Positions 36,981 through 46,335 of a stretch of DNA of 64,000 nt are shown here, one piece after another. Each line of letters opens with the position of its first letter. Positions within the stretch are counted from its first letter, which is position 1. Origin of the DNA: a bacterium SCSIO 12643 (lineage in GTDB: Bacteria; Bacteroidota; Bacteroidia; Flavobacteriales_G; Salibacteraceae). A program made the position numbers and the translations under genes. The notes under the pieces were generated by a model that saw nothing but the letters and a program-made list of their open reading frames with translations, did not search any database and was not told the origin of the DNA. The DNA lies in contig CP073750.1 in assembly GCA_024398135.1 (NCBI GenBank), forward strand, positions 2,542,001 to 2,606,000, read 5' to 3'.

Positions 36981-39071
36981 TTCTGGTTCTTGTTGCTCAT
37001 TTAATTTGATCTTGATTGCTCCGACATCACTTAAAGAAAAGAGTTTCCATTTATTCTTCTTACAGACCTTTTGTAGCTGAATCCTCGTGTATTTTTTTAC
37101 GAATGGGCCAGCAATGATGCTAGGTGTAGTTTCTAGACCAGTTGTTGGGAATTCTACTTCCTTATTGGTGTTTACATAAATGAGATGAGGTTGAAAAGCT
37201 TTGATTTGTTGGGGTGAGTACAACTGATTTTTATCAATATAGAGAATTCTGGTGTTTCCAAATTCATACACTGGAGATTGATGTGTTTTAATGTTTGAAT
37301 TAAAAATATTTAGCCCCTTAGACCACCAATGATGGAAAACAAAAAATTGCATTTGTTCTGTATTTTTAGTGAGCCTCCTCGAACCGTAAAATGTGTTTTG
37401 ATAACCCGAGTTAAACTCCATTGAAAATTGTTTGCCTGTATGATAGAAGGTGATTTCATTTTGATGTAGTTGCTCCCATTTTTCTATGGTTTGGGTTATT
37501 GTAATACAGCATAGAAAAATCAAAGTATAAATCACGAATTTAGGTTTAAACTGAGTGAACCATATAATAACTGAAATGGTGAGTAAATAAATGATCCAGG
37601 TTTCTAAAACAGAGATATCTAACCCTTGAATGAGCGCCTTCGGAAGATCATGAATGAAGGCTACAAATTGATTTAGTATAGAAATACTATGATAAAGTAT
37701 TTCAGATAGAACAGATGAAATAAAAGGGATCCCGTGAAATAACTGAAAACAGATCGCAATTGAGATTAAAAGAAAACCAGCAGGAATGATGACCAGATTC
37801 GAAAGCAAAAAGTAAGAAGGGAATTGATGGAAGTATAGAATTCCTAAAGGTGCTGTCGCGATTTGGGCACAAATTGAGACGCAGGTAATGCTCCATGCTT
37901 TATCCAATAAAGTGTATCTAAAAGTAAGTAGTTGATATAAGAAAGGATATAAATATAGTATCCCGATTACAGCTAAATATGAAAGTTGAAAGCCTACTTC
38001 CAAAAGCATATAAGGTCGAATGCATAAAATGGCAAAGGCGGATAGCGCAAGCGTGTTATAGACATTGCTCTTTTTATCTAGTAGTCGTGCTAGAATTAGA
38101 AAAGAAAACATGGTCGCAGCTCTAAGTACTGAAGGAGATAATCCGGAAATGAATGTGTAGCCCCAAACACTAAGTATTAATAACATAGATAGAATATGAG
38201 AACCATGTTGGAGTTTTTTTAGCCAGGAAAAACAGAACTGTATTATCATAAGAATAATGCCTACATGAAGTCCGGAAACAGCTAGAATATGCATCGCTCC
38301 TGCACTGGAATATGCTTGCTTAATGTCGGTGCTGAGAGTATCCTTTTTACCTAAAGTTAAAGCACTGATTAAAGCCAGTTCATCGTTTTGTAAACCAAAA
38401 TCTATATAATTCTGAAGTAATTGATTTCTTATCAGAATTGATAGATCTCTTATGGAGAAATCATTGTTGGGTGAAGTTGTAAATTGATCCGATTGGAGAT
38501 AAATTCGATGATAAATGTAGTGATGTGCGAGATATCTTTTATAGTCAAACTCATTAAAGTTTTGAGGAGGATCAATCTCTTGAGGGTGGGATTTAAAGGA
38601 GAGTACGTCTCCAAATGAAATATGTACTGAGCTATCTTTTTGAATGTAAACCAAACATTTACCAGAAGCCGGAATCCAATTATAATCATCTTTTATTTGG
38701 ATGATTTCTAAAGTGGTTTTGATCGATTTGCCCTTGATTTCAGGTTCGGAAATGACGCGGCCTATATAGGATTGAATTTGGGCAGAAGGTTGATGAGAGA
38801 AATGATCTGAATTGAATTTTTCAATTTTACTGTTGGCTAGAAAATAGCCTATTCCAAAAAACAAGGAAATGCAAAATATGCCGAAATGCCATCTACTTTT
38901 ATATTGGGTCCCAAGTTTCGAAAAGTATAGATAAACGATTTGAAATCCCCAAAGACCAACGATGGTATACAAAAATGGAAATACCTGATTAGGGTAATAA
39001 AACGATACTATAATTCCTATGCAAAAAGGAATGAGTAGCCGGATTAAGGGTACTTTATTGAGCCAAGACAT
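36951..39071 (-). CDS. comEC: ComEC/Rec2-family DNA uptake channel
   Basis: A 706-residue inner-membrane protein with two N-terminal TM helices, a DUF4131-type soluble domain (about 50-200) and a Competence domain with many TM helices (about 210-520: HILAVSGLHVGIILMIIQF, ATMFSFLILARLLDKKS). ComEC carries single-stranded DNA across the inner membrane in transformation. The C-terminal part (about 530-706), where a metallo-beta-lactamase domain sits in long ComEC, has no HxHxDH motif here, so it looks degenerate or replaced. It is the last gene of the surE-lpxB-spoIID-comEC run. Confidence 0.87.
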   Translation of the reverse strand: MSWLNKVPLIRLLIPFCIGIIVSFYYPNQVFPFLYTIVGLWGFQIVYLYFSKLGTQYKSRWHFGIFCISLFFGIGYFLANSKIEKFNSDHFSHQPSAQIQSYIGRVISEPEIKGKSIKTTLEIIQIKDDYNWIPASGKCLVYIQKDSSVHISFGDVLSFKSHPQEIDPPQNFNEFDYKRYLAHHYIYHRIYLQSDQFTTSPNNDFSIRDLSILIRNQLLQNYIDFGLQNDELALISALTLGKKDTLSTDIKQAYSSAGAMHILAVSGLHVGIILMIIQFCFSWLKKLQHGSHILSMLLILSVWGYTFISGLSPSVLRAATMFSFLILARLLDKKSNVYNTLALSAFAILCIRPYMLLEVGFQLSYLAVIGILYLYPFLYQLLTFRYTLLDKAWSITCVSICAQIATAPLGILYFHQFPSYFLLSNLVIIPAGFLLISIAICFQLFHGIPFISSVLSEILYHSISILNQFVAFIHDLPKALIQGLDISVLETWIIYLLTISVIIWFTQFKPKFVIYTLIFLCCITITQTIEKWEQLHQNEITFYHTGKQFSMEFNSGYQNTFYGSRRLTKNTEQMQFFVFHHWWSKGLNIFNSNIKTHQSPVYEFGNTRILYIDKNQLYSPQQIKAFQPHLIYVNTNKEVEFPTTGLETTPSIIAGPFVKKYTRIQLQKVCKKNKWKLFSLSDVGAIKIKLNEQQEPELFTTKNLAK

Positions 39072-39114
39072 GACTCTAAATTAATGAAAATAAATAGAAT
39101 ATGAAATTAGATGT

Positions 39115-40281
39115 CTATTGCCCGGATTCTAAAAGGTCCATTGTGCTTAGATTAACAAGATGGACGTCTTTGTAATAGAACATTAAAATGTCTTCAAATG
39201 GAATCCCCATCAAAGCCATTTTCATAGCTCCCTCTTGAGATAAGCCGACCCCATGACCAAAACCTTTTCCTTCGATGATTACATTGTCTCCTTCTGTTTT
39301 AACACAGAAGTCGGTAGAACGTAGTCCAAATCTGGAACGTACGGTAGTCAACTTGATGGTGTCTTTAGGTAGAAAATAGTTCTGACGTTTCACTGGACAG
39401 TAGCTTAAAAGATATTCTCTAATTTTTGGGTCTTTTACGTTTACATGATACTTTGTTTCAAATGTCCCCAGCCATTTTTCAATACTAATTTTTTTCTCCC
39501 ATAGATAATGGGGTTGACCGATACTGAAGGTATCCTCAACTGATCTTAAGTATGGCATTTTACGTGTCCAAACCTCTTCAGAATTATGCGTTTGCCCACC
39601 TGAATTAGAATGAAAAACTGCTGAGATTAAGTTCATATGATCATCCACTAAAACCAGATCTTTGGTTTCTTTTACTGCACGCAGAATATCCTTGTTTTTT
39701 GTGCGGCCTTTATATACCTGAGAATCTACTCGGTCACAAAGATTGAATCCTTCCGATTCATACTTGTTGATATTTCTTAGCGCATAAGTTCTGGTGATGA
39801 TGGCCTGTACTTTATAGTATTCCAGATCATTTCCATTACCGGATTCCCATTGAACCACTCCTGCAACATAGTTTGCTAGTTTGGCATCGTTTAGAATTTT
39901 AAGTCTGTTTTCTGACGCATAGATTCTAAAATTATCTTCATACACCCGATTAGGTAGTTTGGGTTTACTGGACTTGATATTTAAGCTACTGGTATCATTA
40001 ACTTCAATGATCTCTACTTTGTTAAACGAACCAAAAGTTGTACTTAAGTTTTTGACTTTGACTTTTTTACCATCTGTACTGATATGGAACATATCACTGG
40101 TTCCAAATGGAATTTCAAGTTTGCCATCTGCAATTAACTTGTATTCACCTCCACGTACAGAAACAATAATGGTTTGCGGGCGTTCATTCCAAAACAGCCC
40201 TAAAACGAGATGTTCTCTTTGCTGACCAATTGCAAAGAATGAACTCAGGAAGAGAAAAAGTAAGATGAAACGTTGTGTCAT
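39115..40281 (-). CDS. SpoIID/LytB-domain lytic transglycosylase-like exported protein
   Basis: The 388-residue protein has a signal peptide (MTQRFILLFLFLSSFFAIGQ) and a SpoIID domain. The probable catalytic Glu146 lies in VVQWESG, followed by IITRTYALRN, FHSNSGGQTHNSEEVW and GKGFGHGVGLSQEGAMKMAL. SpoIID cleaves glycan strands stripped of stem peptides. In a non-sporulating bacterium it is a cell-wall remodelling enzyme. It is located between lpxB and comEC on one strand. Confidence 0.87.
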   Translation of the reverse strand: MTQRFILLFLFLSSFFAIGQQREHLVLGLFWNERPQTIIVSVRGGEYKLIADGKLEIPFGTSDMFHISTDGKKVKVKNLSTTFGSFNKVEIIEVNDTSSLNIKSSKPKLPNRVYEDNFRIYASENRLKILNDAKLANYVAGVVQWESGNGNDLEYYKVQAIITRTYALRNINKYESEGFNLCDRVDSQVYKGRTKNKDILRAVKETKDLVLVDDHMNLISAVFHSNSGGQTHNSEEVWTRKMPYLRSVEDTFSIGQPHYLWEKKISIEKWLGTFETKYHVNVKDPKIREYLLSYCPVKRQNYFLPKDTIKLTTVRSRFGLRSTDFCVKTEGDNVIIEGKGFGHGVGLSQEGAMKMALMGIPFEDILMFYYKDVHLVNLSTMDLLESGQ

Positions 40282-40335
40282 ATGGGACTAAAAACCTGAA
40301 AATGATGCCAAAAATAATATTTTCAAAAATCCATT

Positions 40336-41457
40336 CTAAGATTGCAAATATTTTAACATCATTTTTGCGGTTCTTTCCGAAGCACCAGGATTTCCAAGTG
40401 CTTTTCGAAGCGCCACATATTCGTTCATCATTTTGGTATGATAATCAGGATTCTTTAAGATTAACTTTAGTTCTGCAGATGTTTTTTGAACGGTAAGATC
40501 CCCTTGTATAAGCTCCTTAACCACCTCGGCATCTAAAACCAGGTTTACCAATGAAATGTATTTGACTTTTACGAGTCTTTTTGCGATTTCATATGAAATA
40601 GAATTTCCCTTATAACAAACCACTTGAGGTACATTGAACAATGCTGCTTCTAACGTGGCGGTACCAGAGGTGATTAACCCGGCTGTACTATGATGCAAAA
40701 GATCATACGTCTTACCAAAAAGAATAGGTAAATCAGTTGTTCCAGCTACATGATGATAAAATTCTGTTTTTTGAGAAGGAGCTCCGGCAATGACAAATTG
40801 ATATTCCGGGAATTGTTTAGCAGTTTCTAACATTACGGGTAGCATATGACGAATTTCATCATTACGACTTCCAGGTAACATAGCTACAATCGGTTTATCT
40901 CCAAGTTGATTTTCTTTTGTGAAATCTTTAAATGATTGACTCTCATTTTGGAATTGATCAATCGCATCCATAAGAGGATGACCTATGAACTCCACATCAT
41001 AATCGTAGTTTTTATAGAATGGAACCTCAAATGGAAAAATGACAAACATTTTGTCAATCGTCTTTTTGATTTTCCATGCGCGACTTTGTTTCCATGCCCA
41101 CACTTTAGGAGAGATATAGTAAAGTGTTTTAAAATTGTTTTTCTTGGCCCATTTCGCGATGCGTAAATTGAACCCCGGGTAATCTATGAAGATCACAGCA
41201 TCGGGTTGAAACTCCGCAATCTGAGATTTACAAAGTTTTTCATTATTCAAAATTGTTCTGATGTTTTGAAGAACAACTAAAAAACCCATGAATGCCAAAT
41301 CTTTATAATGCTTCAAGATTTTAGCTCCGGATTGCTCCATTAAGTCACCACCCCAGGCCATAAACTCAGCATTCGGATCTTCTTTTTTTAGAGTTTTGAT
41401 GAGGTTACTTCCATGTAAATCTCCGGAAGCTTCCCCTGCTATTAAAAAGTATTTCAT
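40336..41457 (-). CDS. lpxB: Lipid-A-disaccharide synthase
   Basis: The 373-residue enzyme joins UDP-2,3-diacylglucosamine and lipid X. Recognisable segments are FLIAGEASGDLHGSNLIKTL at the start, VIFIDYPGFNLRIA (about 87-100), YISPKVWAWKQSR and MLPGSRNDEIRHMLP. It is the GT19 family, peripheral on the inner membrane, and shows that this is a Gram-negative with lipid A. The small membrane gene at 41472 lies 14 bases upstream. Confidence 0.95.
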   Translation of the reverse strand: MKYFLIAGEASGDLHGSNLIKTLKKEDPNAEFMAWGGDLMEQSGAKILKHYKDLAFMGFLVVLQNIRTILNNEKLCKSQIAEFQPDAVIFIDYPGFNLRIAKWAKKNNFKTLYYISPKVWAWKQSRAWKIKKTIDKMFVIFPFEVPFYKNYDYDVEFIGHPLMDAIDQFQNESQSFKDFTKENQLGDKPIVAMLPGSRNDEIRHMLPVMLETAKQFPEYQFVIAGAPSQKTEFYHHVAGTTDLPILFGKTYDLLHHSTAGLITSGTATLEAALFNVPQVVCYKGNSISYEIAKRLVKVKYISLVNLVLDAEVVKELIQGDLTVQKTSAELKLILKNPDYHTKMMNEYVALRKALGNPGASERTAKMMLKYLQS

Positions 41458-41471
41458 GGGTATTAAATCAA

Positions 41472-41759
41472 TTATAAATATTTAAACATATCCGTATAAT
41501 AATACAGCATATGTAACATGACGCCCAGGAAGGTCACAATCAAAATTCCTTTTCCAATATTATCCTGATTACGTTTAATCATAAATTGTCTCATTACAAT
41601 AGCGTTGACAGCAATAAGCACCAATTGGAATTTTTCACTGATTTCACTAGAAACATATCGATCGGCCATATCCATTCCCAAAATAAAGATGGTATAAATT
41701 GCCAATGGAAGCAATGTACCAATGACTAAGCCGACCCAAATTTTATCTTTCTCCAACAT
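41472..41759 (-). CDS. Small three-helix membrane protein between surE and lpxB
   Basis: A 95-residue protein with three hydrophobic segments (VGLVIGTLLPLAIYTIFIL; FQLVLIAVNAIVMRQ; GILIVTFLGVMLHMLYYY). It overlaps the end of surE by 17 bases and lies 14 bases before lpxB. I recall a similar small membrane protein between surE and lpxB in other Bacteroidota, so the arrangement is probably old and functional. Function unknown. Confidence 0.72.
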   Translation of the reverse strand: MLEKDKIWVGLVIGTLLPLAIYTIFILGMDMADRYVSSEISEKFQLVLIAVNAIVMRQFMIKRNQDNIGKGILIVTFLGVMLHMLYYYTDMFKYL

Positions 41760-42525
41760 GATTAAAAAGTTTTGTCATATTCTTAATTGAACTGTGGGCA
41801 GTCATATCAAATTGCGTAGGAACTATTGACACATATCCATGATCTAAGGCCCATAAATCCGTGTCATCTCCAACTTCATAGTTTACAAAATCTCCAGTCA
41901 ACCAGTAATATACATGTCCACTAGGATTGGTTCTTTTATCAAACTTTTCCTCCCAGTTGGCATTGGCCTGATGACATACCTTGATACCTTTCACTTCGCT
42001 TAAAGGTAGCTTCGGAATATTTACATTTAAACAGATTCCGGAAGGAAGTCCATTTTTTAAAACATGAGGAATAATAAGTTCAGCAAAATGTTTTGAAGCG
42101 GTGAAATCGGCATCTGCGCTATAATCTAACAAAGAGAACCCTATCGCAGGAATGCCCTCAATACACGCTTCAACTGCAGCAGACATGGTCCCTGAGTAAA
42201 TGACATTGATAGATGCATTTGAACCGTGATTAATTCCGCTAACTACTAAATCCGGTTTTCTATCCAGAATCTCATTTACCGCTAATTTTACACAATCCAC
42301 TGGAGTACCACTGGTACTTAAAGTTTTGACATTTCCATTTTCCGAAACTTCATTTACATGTAAAATTGAATTGATGGTGATTGCATGACCCATAGCCGAT
42401 TGAGGCTTGTCTGGAGCAACTACAATAACATCTCCAAATTTCTTTGCAACTTCTACAAGTGAGTTGATTCCTTTGGCTGTAACACCATCATCGTTGGTAA
42501 CCAGAATTAGTGGTTTTTTTGACAT
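41743..42525 (-). CDS. surE: 5'/3'-nucleotidase SurE
   Basis: The 260-residue protein begins KPLILVTNDDGVTAKGINSL, with the metal-binding Asp12-Asp13, and has APDKPQSAMGHAIT and VSGINHGSNAS, all SurE motifs. SurE dephosphorylates nucleoside monophosphates. It is the first gene of the minus-strand run to comEC. The upstream 211 bases are shared with the divergent DUF4139 gene. Confidence 0.94.
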   Translation of the reverse strand: MSKKPLILVTNDDGVTAKGINSLVEVAKKFGDVIVVAPDKPQSAMGHAITINSILHVNEVSENGNVKTLSTSGTPVDCVKLAVNEILDRKPDLVVSGINHGSNASINVIYSGTMSAAVEACIEGIPAIGFSLLDYSADADFTASKHFAELIIPHVLKNGLPSGICLNVNIPKLPLSEVKGIKVCHQANANWEEKFDKRTNPSGHVYYWLTGDFVNYEVGDDTDLWALDHGYVSIVPTQFDMTAHSSIKNMTKLFNHVGER

Positions 42526-42736
42526 AGTTTTTTCAATTTGGTACGAAAGTAAAGCTTTTGATTAGGGTGTATCCATTTTTTGTGATGAAGGTGTTTTTTT
42601 TCGTTAAAAGCTGGATAAATCTCGTTTTATTTGAAGTGTCAAATGCTATTTTTATAGTTTGATATAAGAGCTGAAAATCGCGCTTTTTCGAAACGGCATG
42701 TTTTTTGGCTAACCGAACTTAAAATATAATCTGAGT

Positions 42737-44377
42737 ATGAAAAAGGCATTGATTTTTGGTTTTTTATTCTTTTTGTTTACCCATGCATTTGCTGAAAAAA
42801 AGATAGTAGAAAGTAAGATTTCTAATGTAACCGTTTATCCGGTGGGAGCTATGGTGAACAGAACAGTAAACGTTAAGATTCCTACAGGAACACATACCAT
42901 TGTATTGGATGCGTTAACTGCATCCATTGATCCAAATACCATACAAGTTGAAGGCAAAGGAAACTTCGATATTCTATCCGTGAAGTTTGAACACTTCTAT
43001 CCGTACCAAACAACGAAACCAAAAGGAATCGAATTGATTGAAGACTCTTTAAAAATGTATAGAGATCAACGCTATCTTTTAGAAGCTGAAGACAAAGCTT
43101 TTGATCAGGAAAGACAGATGATTTTAGCCAATCAAAAAATTTCAGGGGCAAACTCTAGTGTATCTGTAGAACAGTTAAATGCAATGGCAAAATATTACAG
43201 ATCGAGATTGAATGAGATCAGTAAAGAAAAGTTGAGAAATAAAAATGAACGAACCAAAGTAATCGCAGAAGAGAATAGACTCTCAGGTACTTTAGCTGGT
43301 ATGAATAATTATAAGTATGAAAAAGTAGGACGCATTCTGGTAGAGACTTCTAGTAAGACTTTAACATCTGCTACATTTAACTTTTCGTATTTTACACATT
43401 TAGCTGGATGGCAACCGAAGTATAATATTAAAGCTAAATCAGATCAGGAGAATATTGATGTAGATTATCACGCATTGGTATATCAGAATACCGGATTGGA
43501 TTGGAACAAAGTGGACTTGGTTCTATCGACTTCAAGACCTACTTACAATAATCAGAAACCAGAATTACATCCATGGTATTTGAGCTTTTATCAGAAAGGA
43601 GCCAAAGCGCAGGGAACCTATGCCTGGTCTTACGGGACAGCTCAGGTTGAAGTAGAGGAGGATATGGAGGCTACACCAGAAGCTGGAAATGTATATTATA
43701 ATGATGGACAATATAAAAAACTAGAGAAAAGGAAGGATGCCAATTTTGTGGGAGCAGGTGTTTTGATGAATGCATTGAATACTTCTTACAAGATTGATCA
43801 GAAGTATACTGTGGTGAGTAATAATACGCAGAAACAGGTATTTATTAAGAACATAAAGATTCCAGCAATGTTTAATCATTATTCTGTGCCAAGTATGGAA
43901 AAAGAAGCCTTCTTAACGGCATCTATTGAGAATTGGGATTCTTATGATTTAGTACCAGGGAATGCAACACTGTTTTATAACAATACTTACGTAGGTAGAT
44001 CGTATATATATTCGAATACAACTGATGATACCTTACAGATTTCTTTGGGAAGAGATCAGGGAGTAAAATTAACCAGAGATAAGGTGCAGGATTTGTGTTC
44101 GCATAAAAAGATTGGAAGCAATATTAAAAAGACATTTACTTATGAATTAGCTGTAAAAAACACGAATAGAGAAGAGATCACTATAGTGATCTATGATCGT
44201 GTACCTGTCTCTAAAATCGATAAGATTGAAGTTACGATTGGAGACATTGCAGGGGCGGAGTTAGATAAAGAAACCGGTATTTTAAAATGGACGAAAACCA
44301 TTCCTGCGGGTGAACGAATGAGTTGGAGATTCAATTATGAGGTCAAGTATCCAAAAGGCGCTAGCATCAATCTGTAA
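42737..44377 (+). CDS. DUF4139/DUF4140 (MuiA-like) exported protein, copy 1
   Basis: The 546-residue protein has a signal peptide (MKKALIFGFLFFLFTHAFAE), an N-terminal DUF4140 domain (IVESKISNVTVYPVGAMVNR, about 22-120), a coiled-coil region (about 95-200), and a C-terminal DUF4139 beta domain (about 205-546). The family is called 'mucoidy inhibitor A' after a Rhizobium protein, but its role in Bacteroidota is unknown. It is followed by a terminator, then by a clear paralogue at 44525. Confidence 0.85.
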   Translation: MKKALIFGFLFFLFTHAFAEKKIVESKISNVTVYPVGAMVNRTVNVKIPTGTHTIVLDALTASIDPNTIQVEGKGNFDILSVKFEHFYPYQTTKPKGIELIEDSLKMYRDQRYLLEAEDKAFDQERQMILANQKISGANSSVSVEQLNAMAKYYRSRLNEISKEKLRNKNERTKVIAEENRLSGTLAGMNNYKYEKVGRILVETSSKTLTSATFNFSYFTHLAGWQPKYNIKAKSDQENIDVDYHALVYQNTGLDWNKVDLVLSTSRPTYNNQKPELHPWYLSFYQKGAKAQGTYAWSYGTAQVEVEEDMEATPEAGNVYYNDGQYKKLEKRKDANFVGAGVLMNALNTSYKIDQKYTVVSNNTQKQVFIKNIKIPAMFNHYSVPSMEKEAFLTASIENWDSYDLVPGNATLFYNNTYVGRSYIYSNTTDDTLQISLGRDQGVKLTRDKVQDLCSHKKIGSNIKKTFTYELAVKNTNREEITIVIYDRVPVSKIDKIEVTIGDIAGAELDKETGILKWTKTIPAGERMSWRFNYEVKYPKGASINL

Positions 44378-44395
44378 GGATTGTTAGTTATAATC

Positions 44396-44426
44396 AAAAA
44401 AAGGGACTGATTTCAGTCCCTTTTTT
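44396..44426 (+). terminator. Terminator between the two DUF4139 genes
   Basis: AAAAAAGGGACTGA and TCAGTCCCTTTTTT form a near-perfect stem around TT, with a T-run. It separates the two paralogues into different transcripts. Confidence 0.9.
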
Positions 44427-44524
44427 ATGGCATAAAATCGATAACCCAATTTTTCTATGGAATCCTACGTGTATATAAGTGCCCATTGAAATACCCTGTA
44501 ATTATTAATCTTAATCGTGTTGCT

Positions 44525-46288
44525 ATGAAAAAAATGTTGTTAACTCTAATCTGTATGACCTCACTAATACTCTATGCCAAAGAAGGTCAAAACATTGTAG
44601 AAAGTGAAATCTCAAAAATTACAGTTTATCCCAAAGGAGCGGTGATTCACAGAAACGCTCAGGTGGATTTAAGAAAAGGACTGAATACTTTGATCATTGA
44701 TAATTTAACCACGACCGTGGATGTGCAAACATTGCAAATAGGTGGTTTGGGAGATTTTGAAATTCTATCGATGAAGTTTGAATTATTCTTTCCCTACCAA
44801 AAAACAAAACCTAAAGCACAGGAATTGATAGAAGATTCTTTAGAAATTGTTAGTGATGCGTTATTTATCTTAAAACAAGAAAAAGAAGCGCTTTATGAAG
44901 AGTATGCAATGATTTTACTCAATAATAGTTTGTCGAATGATCATGGATTTAGTGTTACAGAAATAAACGAAATGGCTAATTATTATCGTGAAAGGTTTCG
45001 AGATATTGGTGTTTTGAAATTAAGAAATCAGAAAAGAATAGACTCTACTATGATTCAGGAACGTAGACTGAAGTCTGAATTGGATAAAATTGAGCAATCC
45101 AAATTCGAACAGGTGGGGAGGGTTATTGTTGAGATCAATTCGGAGTTCAAGAGCAAAGCATTATTGAAGTGTAGATTCTATACACCAATGGCGGGTTGGA
45201 CTCCTATTTATAATATTAAAGCAACAACCGGGAAGGATGAAATTGAAGTAGATTATAATGCTTTGGTGAGTCAGGAAACCGGAGTGAAATGGGATGAGGT
45301 CAGGTTGGAATTATCAACCACTAAAGCAAATTTGACCAGTCAAAAACCGGAAGTGCGCCCATGGTATTTGGATTATTATTCCTCTTATTCTTTGACGGAA
45401 TATCATAATAAGTTAATTGATAAAGGAAATACATCGGTAAATGGAACTTATGTAGAAGAGGATTTTCAAAACATGGCGGTTAGATCAGCTACTGACGTAG
45501 CGAAAAATACAGCGGGTGTATATTCTGCTGATGGAGGTTCCGGGTATCTAGCTATTGGAGCAAGAACAGATGCAAACTATTATTATATTGATGGAATGAG
45601 GGTTTCTTCAATTCCACCTAATTATTATAGAACATATACACCTTCACAACCTAAGTATGCTACTGGTGAATTGGTGTTCAATGCCTTGAATACGACCTAT
45701 GATATTGAGAATAATTACACCATTTTTAGTCATCAAAACCCAAAACAGGTTTTTATAAAGCAAATCTCAATTCCAGCGAGTTTTAATCATTATTCTGTAC
45801 CGGGAAAAGAACGAGAGTCATTCCTGACTGCTTCCATCTATGATTGGGGTTCATATGATTTAATTCCTGGAAATGCGACTTTGTTTTATAACAATACTTA
45901 TGTGGGAAAAACCTTTGTTTTGACTCACACGCTGGATGATACATTACAAGTTTCTTTAGGGAGAGATCAAAGTGTGGTAGTGGAGCAGAAAAAGATTTCA
46001 GGATTATCAACTACGAAAAAGACGGTGAAGAGCGTTAAGAAGAAACAGGTGTATGAAATCACAGCTCGAAATAATGGAAAGAGTGAAGTGGAGATAGAAA
46101 TTTATGATCGAATTCCGGTTTCAAAAAGAAAAGAAATTGTAGTAACGGTTGAAGAACTGGCAGGCGCAGATTACAATGAAGAAACAGGAATATTAAAGTG
46201 GAAAAAAGTACTTAAACCGGGTGAACATTTGACCTGGAGAATAGAATATGATGTAAAGTATCCTAAAGGAAAAATCGTAAACATATAG
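44525..46288 (+). CDS. DUF4139/DUF4140 exported protein, copy 2, with inserted TonB-plug-like segment
   Basis: From the ATG at 44525 (chosen because MKKMLLTLICMTSLILYAKE is a normal signal peptide; the longer 44486 start adds 13 non-hydrophobic residues) the protein has 587 residues and aligns with copy 1 along its length. Examples are PASFNHYSVPGKERESFLTA versus PAMFNHYSVPSMEKEAFLTA, and GADYNEETGILKWKK. In the middle (residues about 317-362) it has MAVRSATDVAKNTAGVYSAD, then GGSGYLAIGARTDANYYYID and GMRVSS, which copy 1 lacks. This resembles the plug domain of TonB-dependent receptors. The frame is unbroken. Function unknown. Confidence 0.85.
   Translation: MKKMLLTLICMTSLILYAKEGQNIVESEISKITVYPKGAVIHRNAQVDLRKGLNTLIIDNLTTTVDVQTLQIGGLGDFEILSMKFELFFPYQKTKPKAQELIEDSLEIVSDALFILKQEKEALYEEYAMILLNNSLSNDHGFSVTEINEMANYYRERFRDIGVLKLRNQKRIDSTMIQERRLKSELDKIEQSKFEQVGRVIVEINSEFKSKALLKCRFYTPMAGWTPIYNIKATTGKDEIEVDYNALVSQETGVKWDEVRLELSTTKANLTSQKPEVRPWYLDYYSSYSLTEYHNKLIDKGNTSVNGTYVEEDFQNMAVRSATDVAKNTAGVYSADGGSGYLAIGARTDANYYYIDGMRVSSIPPNYYRTYTPSQPKYATGELVFNALNTTYDIENNYTIFSHQNPKQVFIKQISIPASFNHYSVPGKERESFLTASIYDWGSYDLIPGNATLFYNNTYVGKTFVLTHTLDDTLQVSLGRDQSVVVEQKKISGLSTTKKTVKSVKKKQVYEITARNNGKSEVEIEIYDRIPVSKRKEIVVTVEELAGADYNEETGILKWKKVLKPGEHLTWRIEYDVKYPKGKIVNI
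45473..45610 (+). other. TonB-receptor plug-like insert inside DUF4139 copy 2
   Basis: Residues 317-362 of the host protein read like the plug core of Bacteroidota TonB-dependent receptors (TAGVYSADGG, GARTDANYYYIDGMRV; typical plugs have AGV..DGG..IRGAR.DA.YYIDGVRV). Copy 1 has an unrelated acidic stretch at this place. Confidence 0.65.
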
Positions 46289-46335
46289 TAGGGGTGTGAA
46301 AGTCGTGATCTATCGGTTTAGATTGCGGCTTTTTT

